A DNA stretch of 64,000 nucleotides, from contig JAFWXO010000003.1 of NCBI GenBank assembly GCA_017545865.1, positions 1 through 64,000 of the forward strand, read 5' to 3'. Below, piece by piece: positions 59,955 through 64,000 of the stretch. Every line of letters begins with the position of its first letter. Positions within the stretch are counted from its first letter, which is position 1. The translations under genes were made by a program, and so were the position numbers. This DNA is from Clostridia bacterium (GTDB lineage: Bacteria; Bacillota; Clostridia; Christensenellales; Borkfalkiaceae). Under the pieces are notes generated by a model that did not search any database, was not told the origin of the DNA, and saw nothing but the letters and a program-made list of their open reading frames with translations.

Positions 59955-61952
59955 ATGAAAAAAACGGTTAAAGACTTTACGATAGACGAGAAGATTTTAC
60001 TACTCGTTGGTAAAGACACCTGGTCCACTGAAGATTTAAACGGTAAACTTCCAAAACTTAGGATGAGTGACGGGCCTAACGGGCTTAGGTTCGTTACGTC
60101 GGTAGATAACGGCCTTGGCGCTACGGGCACGTCTTCATTAGTTACCGCGCCCGCAACGGCTATACCTAACGTTTCAAGCTTAGCAAACACATGGGATAAA
60201 GAACTTTGCTATTTAGCTGGTAGCACTATTGCAGACGATTGCATCGATTACGGCGTTGACGTTTTGCTTGCGCCCGGCGTTAATATTAAAAGAACGCCCG
60301 CGGGCGGCAGAAACTTTGAATATTTTTCTGAAGATCCGTTACTTGCGGGCGAACTTTCTAAAAGTTACGTTGAAGGTGTTCAAGATAAAGGCGTTTTAGC
60401 AACGGTTAAGCATTTTTGCTTGAATAACCGCGAATACGATAGAGTTTCGCAATCGAGCGAGATTGACGAGAGAACGCTTAGAGAAATTTATCTTCCTGCG
60501 TTTGAAAAGGCGCTTGAAGCAAAGCCCGCCGCTATTATGTGCGCTTACAATCCTATAAACGGCGTATTCACCGCTGAAAACAAAGTTATCTTAAACGATT
60601 TGTTGCGGGAAGAAATGGCGTTTGACGGGCTTATTATGTCCGACTGGTGCGCCGTTAAAAATATGTGGCGTTCAATCAAGGCAACGCTTGATCTTGAAAT
60701 GCCTCTTAGATACAAGGCGTGGGATGAAATTAAATATGGGCTTGAAAAGGGTTATATAACCGAAGAGGATATTGACGAAAGAGCCCAAAAAGTTATTGAT
60801 TTTATCTATAAAACTCAAAACGACAAGAAGAAAACCACCTTTACTAAGGAAGAACGCCACGAAAACGCCGTTAAAATAGCGCGTGAAAGTATGGTTTTAC
60901 TTAAAAACGACGGCGCATTGCCGATAACGAGCGGTAAAGTTGCCGTTGCAGGTAGGCCGAGCCTTGGCGGTGGTGGTAGCGCGTTCGTTAAAACCGATTA
61001 CGTTCAAAAACCGCTTGAAGAACTTATTAACGAAAAATCAAACGGCTCGGTTGTTGCATCGGCAAGCAGCATGGGTATCGTAGTTCATTATCCGCTTTGC
61101 ACCACCAAGTTAAAGAGTTTTTACGAACTTTCATATAAGAGCGATTACGCAGTGCTTGTAATGAGCACGGGTATGATTATCGAAGGCGAAGGCTTTGACC
61201 GCGAGTCGATTAAGCTTACTGAAAAACAAGAAGAAATTATTCTTACCACTGCAAAATATTGCAAGAACGTTATCGTTGTGCTTAACTCCGGCAGCCCGAT
61301 TGACGTTAGCAACTGGGCAGATAGCGTTTCCGCAATCGTTCAAGGTGGTTTTGCAGGCGAAGGCTTTAACGAAGCGCTTGCAGATATCTTGCTCGGTAAT
61401 TTCTCGCCGTGCGCTAAACTTTCTGAAACTTATCCGTTGGCGTTTGAAGATTGCCCTGCAAAGTATAGCGGCGATGGTTTTGTTGATAGATATTGCGACG
61501 GGGTTTACGTTGGTTATAGATACTACGATACCTTTGGCGTTCCTGTTGCTTATCCGTTCGGCCACGGCTTGTCTTACGCGGAATTTGAATATAGTGATTT
61601 AAAGGTGACCGGCAAGGAAACCGCCTTAAAGGTAAGTTTTACAGTTAAAAACGTTTCCGATATAGATGCTAACGAAGTTTGCCAAGTTTACGTTAAAGAC
61701 GTGTTTGCTTCCGTTTCTCGCCCCGAAAAAGAACTTAAAGGCTTTAAGAAAGTATTCTTAAAAGCAGGTGAAGAAAAGAGGGTTGAAATTGAGCTTGACG
61801 ATAGAGCGCTTGCCTTCTATAGTCCGATACTTAAAAAGTGGCATATCGAGAATGGTGACTTTGAAATTCTCGTAGGCTCATCTTCTCAAGATATTAGGTT
61901 AGTAGAAAATTTAAAAGTTGAACTTGATGAGTTAGAACAATATTCATATTAA
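59955..61952 (+). CDS. GH3 beta-glucosidase family protein
   Basis: 665 residues. The N-terminal GH3 barrel has RMSDGPNGLR, VDVLLAPGVNIKRTPAGGRNFEYFSEDP, VKHFCLNNRE, and nucleophile Asp in LIMSDWCAV near residue 233. The GH3 C-terminal sandwich has EGEGFDRESIKL, and a fibronectin-like end domain follows (SRPEKELKGFKKV). No signal peptide. Likely trims imported oligosaccharides; beta-glucosidase or xylosidase cannot be separated by eye. AAGGGGG precedes the ATG. Controlled by the divergent AraC protein. Confidence 0.93.
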   Translation: MKKTVKDFTIDEKILLLVGKDTWSTEDLNGKLPKLRMSDGPNGLRFVTSVDNGLGATGTSSLVTAPATAIPNVSSLANTWDKELCYLAGSTIADDCIDYGVDVLLAPGVNIKRTPAGGRNFEYFSEDPLLAGELSKSYVEGVQDKGVLATVKHFCLNNREYDRVSQSSEIDERTLREIYLPAFEKALEAKPAAIMCAYNPINGVFTAENKVILNDLLREEMAFDGLIMSDWCAVKNMWRSIKATLDLEMPLRYKAWDEIKYGLEKGYITEEDIDERAQKVIDFIYKTQNDKKKTTFTKEERHENAVKIARESMVLLKNDGALPITSGKVAVAGRPSLGGGGSAFVKTDYVQKPLEELINEKSNGSVVASASSMGIVVHYPLCTTKLKSFYELSYKSDYAVLVMSTGMIIEGEGFDRESIKLTEKQEEIILTTAKYCKNVIVVLNSGSPIDVSNWADSVSAIVQGGFAGEGFNEALADILLGNFSPCAKLSETYPLAFEDCPAKYSGDGFVDRYCDGVYVGYRYYDTFGVPVAYPFGHGLSYAEFEYSDLKVTGKETALKVSFTVKNVSDIDANEVCQVYVKDVFASVSRPEKELKGFKKVFLKAGEEKRVEIELDDRALAFYSPILKKWHIENGDFEILVGSSSQDIRLVENLKVELDELEQYSY

Positions 61953-61958
61953 AATAAG

Positions 61959-61983
61959 AAAACCTCGGCTAAGCCGAGGTTTT
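61959..61983. terminator. Bidirectional terminator
   Basis: An 11-bp stem AAAACCTCGGC/GCCGAGGTTTT with loop TAA. Confidence 0.92.
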
Positions 61984-61993
61984 AAAATGCAGT

Positions 61994-62983
61994 TTATAAT
62001 AAAACGGTAAAGAGTAGGAACATAAGCGGTATCGTTAGTATGCACGCCATACACGATAACAAAACGTAAGCCGAAGCGGATTTTGAATCGCCACCGTAAA
62101 TTATCGGTAAAAGCGCAGTACTCGTTGCGCAAGGCATTGAGAGTAAGAACACTAAAACGTATTTAATCGTTTCGGCAATCGGCAAGAAGGAAACGCAAAG
62201 CATAGTAAGAATTGACATTACTATGAGTTTGAAAAAGCAAACGACGTATCCCCATTTATCAAGGAACAAGTCTTTAAGGTTAGCCCTTGCAAGTTTCATA
62301 CCGATAACGGTCATTGAAAGAGGGGTTACTAAGTCGCCTATAACGTCAAGGCTTGCGATGAGTTTTGAAACGATTAAATTTGTGGTCGTGCCTTCCTTCG
62401 TAAGGCTAACGAAAGGAACTTTGATCGTTAAGAAGAATATAAAGCCTAAAATAATTGCGATAATCGTGGGGTTTAAGATAACCTTTTTTAAAGATATTTT
62501 ACTTTTATCGCCGGTTATTATGTAAACGCCGAGCGTCCAGTTAATAAACAAGAAAACGGAAACTAAAACGGCGGCGTAAATCATCGCTTCGCCAAGCACG
62601 GGGCTATCTGCAAACACTATTTGCAAAAATGGGAAACCCATAAAGCCTGCATTAGAAAACATAGATCCGTATCTTACAACGCTTTTCTTTGCCGTGTCGC
62701 CTTTATTTTTGATTACGAGCATCATTATAACCGCCATAATCAAGTGAATAACGATGGTAAGACCTGCTACGATTAAAACGTTTTTGCCTATTTTAGCGCT
62801 AAAACTCGTGTTTTGAAAACTCATTAAAACCATTATCGGTTGAGCGCCGTATAAAACAAGGTTAGAAAAAGCGCCTTCTGATTTTTCGTTTAAAAGTTTT
62901 GTTTTAACTAATAAAAAACCTGGAACGGCTAAAATAACTAGTGAAACAACCGCTATTAAAACGGTTAAAAAACTTATTTGCAT
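61994..62983 (-). CDS. AEC-family (auxin efflux carrier-like) transporter
   Basis: 329 residues, about ten helices in two repeats. GSMFSNAGFMGFPFLQIVF and the crossover PLSMTVIGMKLA are the family signatures, with PCATSTALLPIIYGGD near the end. Relatives export or carry malate and other organic acids. AAGGA precedes the ATG. Its start overlaps the PAP2 gene end by 10 bases, so the two are co-translated. Confidence 0.88.
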   Translation of the reverse strand: MQISFLTVLIAVVSLVILAVPGFLLVKTKLLNEKSEGAFSNLVLYGAQPIMVLMSFQNTSFSAKIGKNVLIVAGLTIVIHLIMAVIMMLVIKNKGDTAKKSVVRYGSMFSNAGFMGFPFLQIVFADSPVLGEAMIYAAVLVSVFLFINWTLGVYIITGDKSKISLKKVILNPTIIAIILGFIFFLTIKVPFVSLTKEGTTTNLIVSKLIASLDVIGDLVTPLSMTVIGMKLARANLKDLFLDKWGYVVCFFKLIVMSILTMLCVSFLPIAETIKYVLVFLLSMPCATSTALLPIIYGGDSKSASAYVLLSCMACILTIPLMFLLFTVLL

Positions 62984-63636
62984 AATTTATCCTTTAATAT
63001 AAGTATTGTCGTGTAAAAGAGTGAAACGAGAGCAAGGGATAATATAATTCCACCCAAAATATCCGTAAACCAATGAACGCCAGATATAAGCCTACCAACA
63101 ACCATAACCGCCATTAAGACTGCTCCAACGATAAAAGCCGTGATTTTAAGCGGTTTATTTTTAATCAAATCTTTCAAAACGATTATCGCAGAAGATACAA
63201 CGCAAATGGAAAGTAGAGTGTGGGAAGACGGGTAAGACGCTTCAAGTTCACCGTCAATAAGCACGGGGCGGTAGTTGATAATCACAATTTCAAACAAAAC
63301 GTAAAAGGCTAAAACTATAACGTAAAACGCGCCGAGCGCCCAAATTTTATAGTCAACGCTTTTAAAACTTTTACCTTTTATGAGTTGAACGAGACCTAAA
63401 ACAACGAAAGCACCCATAATTAAAAAGGTAAAAAGCCCTAACTTTTCAGTTACGCCGTACATCGTTTGGTTAACGCCGAGTTTTAAAAAGATTTTTGCGT
63501 TAAGGCTTGCAAAACCTATTTTAGAGCCGAGCGGACCAACGGGTTGAACGCCAACGATTTTAACGAGTAAAGTAAAGATGATAAAAAGCAAAAACAAGGA
63601 GGCAGTTATTAAGGAAAAGAGTTTAGATTTCTTCAT
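62974..63636 (-). CDS. PAP2-family membrane phosphatase
   Basis: 220 residues, six helices. The three phosphatase motifs are NYRPV (divergent KxxxxxxRP), YPSSHT and GRLISGVHWFTDILGG. Acts on phosphatidic acid, undecaprenyl diphosphate or similar lipids at the membrane outer face. AGGGGTG precedes the ATG. First gene of a pair with the AEC transporter. Confidence 0.88.
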   Translation of the reverse strand: MKKSKLFSLITASLFLLFIIFTLLVKIVGVQPVGPLGSKIGFASLNAKIFLKLGVNQTMYGVTEKLGLFTFLIMGAFVVLGLVQLIKGKSFKSVDYKIWALGAFYVIVLAFYVLFEIVIINYRPVLIDGELEASYPSSHTLLSICVVSSAIIVLKDLIKNKPLKITAFIVGAVLMAVMVVGRLISGVHWFTDILGGIILSLALVSLFYTTILILKDKLCK

Positions 63637-63715
63637 TTTTCACCCCTTAGTAAGAGTTATAAACGTTGTAAAAATTATATCACTTTAAATAGATATAGTC
63701 AATAAAACACGGGTA

Positions 63716-63744
63716 TTGACTTTAACAAAATAATTTATTAAAAT
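63716..63744 (+). promoter_or_regulatory. Promoter of the CapD-like gene
   Basis: TTGACT 63716-63721 and TAAAAT 63739-63744 with a 17-base spacer. Confidence 0.75.
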
Positions 63745-63779
63745 AAATTGTAGCAATATGGAGCGAGCGCAATAGACTT

Positions 63780-64000
63780 ATGAGAATTAAAAACAATACT
63801 AATAGAAAACCTATATTTTTTGTGACCGACGATGATATTAAAGACCTTTTGGGTAGAGATCAAGTTAAAGTTGACCTTGACCAAATTAAAGGATATATAA
63901 AGAATAAAGTTGTTTTGGTAACGGGTGGCGGTGGATCTATCGGCAGCGAACTTTGCCGTCAAATAGCAACCTTTGATCCTAAAAAACTTATCATACTTGA
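63780..64000 (+). CDS. CapD-like nucleotide-sugar epimerase/dehydratase, N-terminal part
   Basis: The first 73 codons of a gene that leaves the window. FVTDDDIKDLLGRDQVKVDLDQIKGYIKNKVVLVTGGGGSIGSEL with Rossmann GGGGSIG and the following LCRQIATFDPKKLIIL is the start of the NAD-binding domain of CapD/FlaA1-type UDP-GlcNAc 4,6-dehydratases used in surface polysaccharides. The usual N-terminal membrane helices are absent, so this is the soluble form. GGAG is 16 bases before the ATG, farther than normal. Confidence 0.85.
   Translation, partial: MRIKNNTNRKPIFFVTDDDIKDLLGRDQVKVDLDQIKGYIKNKVVLVTGGGGSIGSELCRQIATFDPKKLIIL

Noticed and set aside
59852..60190. N-terminal extension of the AraC protein
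   Set aside because: The extension runs through the divergent promoters and into the GH3 gene; the ATG at 59851 starts the cupin domain directly.

Overview
The window looks like a chromosomal segment of a low-GC, Gram-positive, anaerobic gut-type bacterium of the Clostridia. A Christensenellales-like lineage is my inference; no rRNA is present to test it. The evidence is strong Shine-Dalgarno sites, readable TTGACA/TATAAT promoters, lipoprotein signal peptides, PadR/DUF1700/DUF4097 and XRE modules, and many plant-polysaccharide genes. Both ends are cut inside genes: a YeiH-type permease on the left and a CapD-type nucleotide-sugar enzyme on the right.

Region by region. 1-3.6 kb: a GH39-like and a GH20-like glycosidase. 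3.6-9.6 kb: the most unusual locus. It has a divergent WYL-type regulator, a soluble FtsH-like AAA protein whose protease motif is destroyed, an array of five structured RNA elements, a Ro60/TROVE-like protein with a vWA domain, and the RNA ligase RtcB. 9.6-14 kb: a GH106-like glycosidase with L-rhamnose isomerase. 14-25.9 kb: surface proteins (papain-like protease, lipoproteins, membrane hydrolase) and small regulators (XRE, PadR-DUF1700-DUF4097). 26-34 kb: NhaC antiporter, phosphatases, SstT, FGGY kinase, glutamine synthetase. 34-36 kb: TetR plus a lipoprotein. 36-41 kb: tRNA-Met and tRNA-Glu, a mosaic of palindromes, then metF, a MetH-activation protein and metH. 41-44 kb: an AT-rich island of three unrecognised or poorly recognised genes bounded by imperfect direct repeats. 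44-48 kb: a TAXI-TRAP transporter and a SAM-riboswitch-controlled small orphan gene. 48-54 kb: mannonate dehydratase, an SDR oxidoreductase, two paralogous membrane proteins, DegV. 54-64 kb: GH28, SGNH esterase, glycerol kinase with a lipase, an AraC/GH3 pair, AEC transporter, PAP2 phosphatase.

Functionally, the GH28, GH106, GH39, GH3, SGNH/CE2-like esterases, RhaA, UxuA and the SDR fit use of pectin-like and other plant glycans, with uronate and rhamnose catabolism. MetF, the activation protein and MetH form the cobalamin-dependent remethylation route of methionine synthesis. The lipase-glpK pair fits monoacylglycerol use.

The strongest candidate for an undescribed system is 3634-9578. Five RNA elements share one design: a closing stem that starts AAG and ends CTT but covaries in between, an inner CAGCA box and an outer GUWAA box. 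They sit directly upstream of a Ro-like gene and rtcB. Other notable items are a SAM-I/IV-like riboswitch on an orphan gene, a minus-strand sRNA candidate with a C-rich loop, several promoters placed as if their mRNAs were leaderless, and a palindrome mosaic that carries copies of the tRNA-Glu 3' region. All homology statements come from motif recognition; no search was run.
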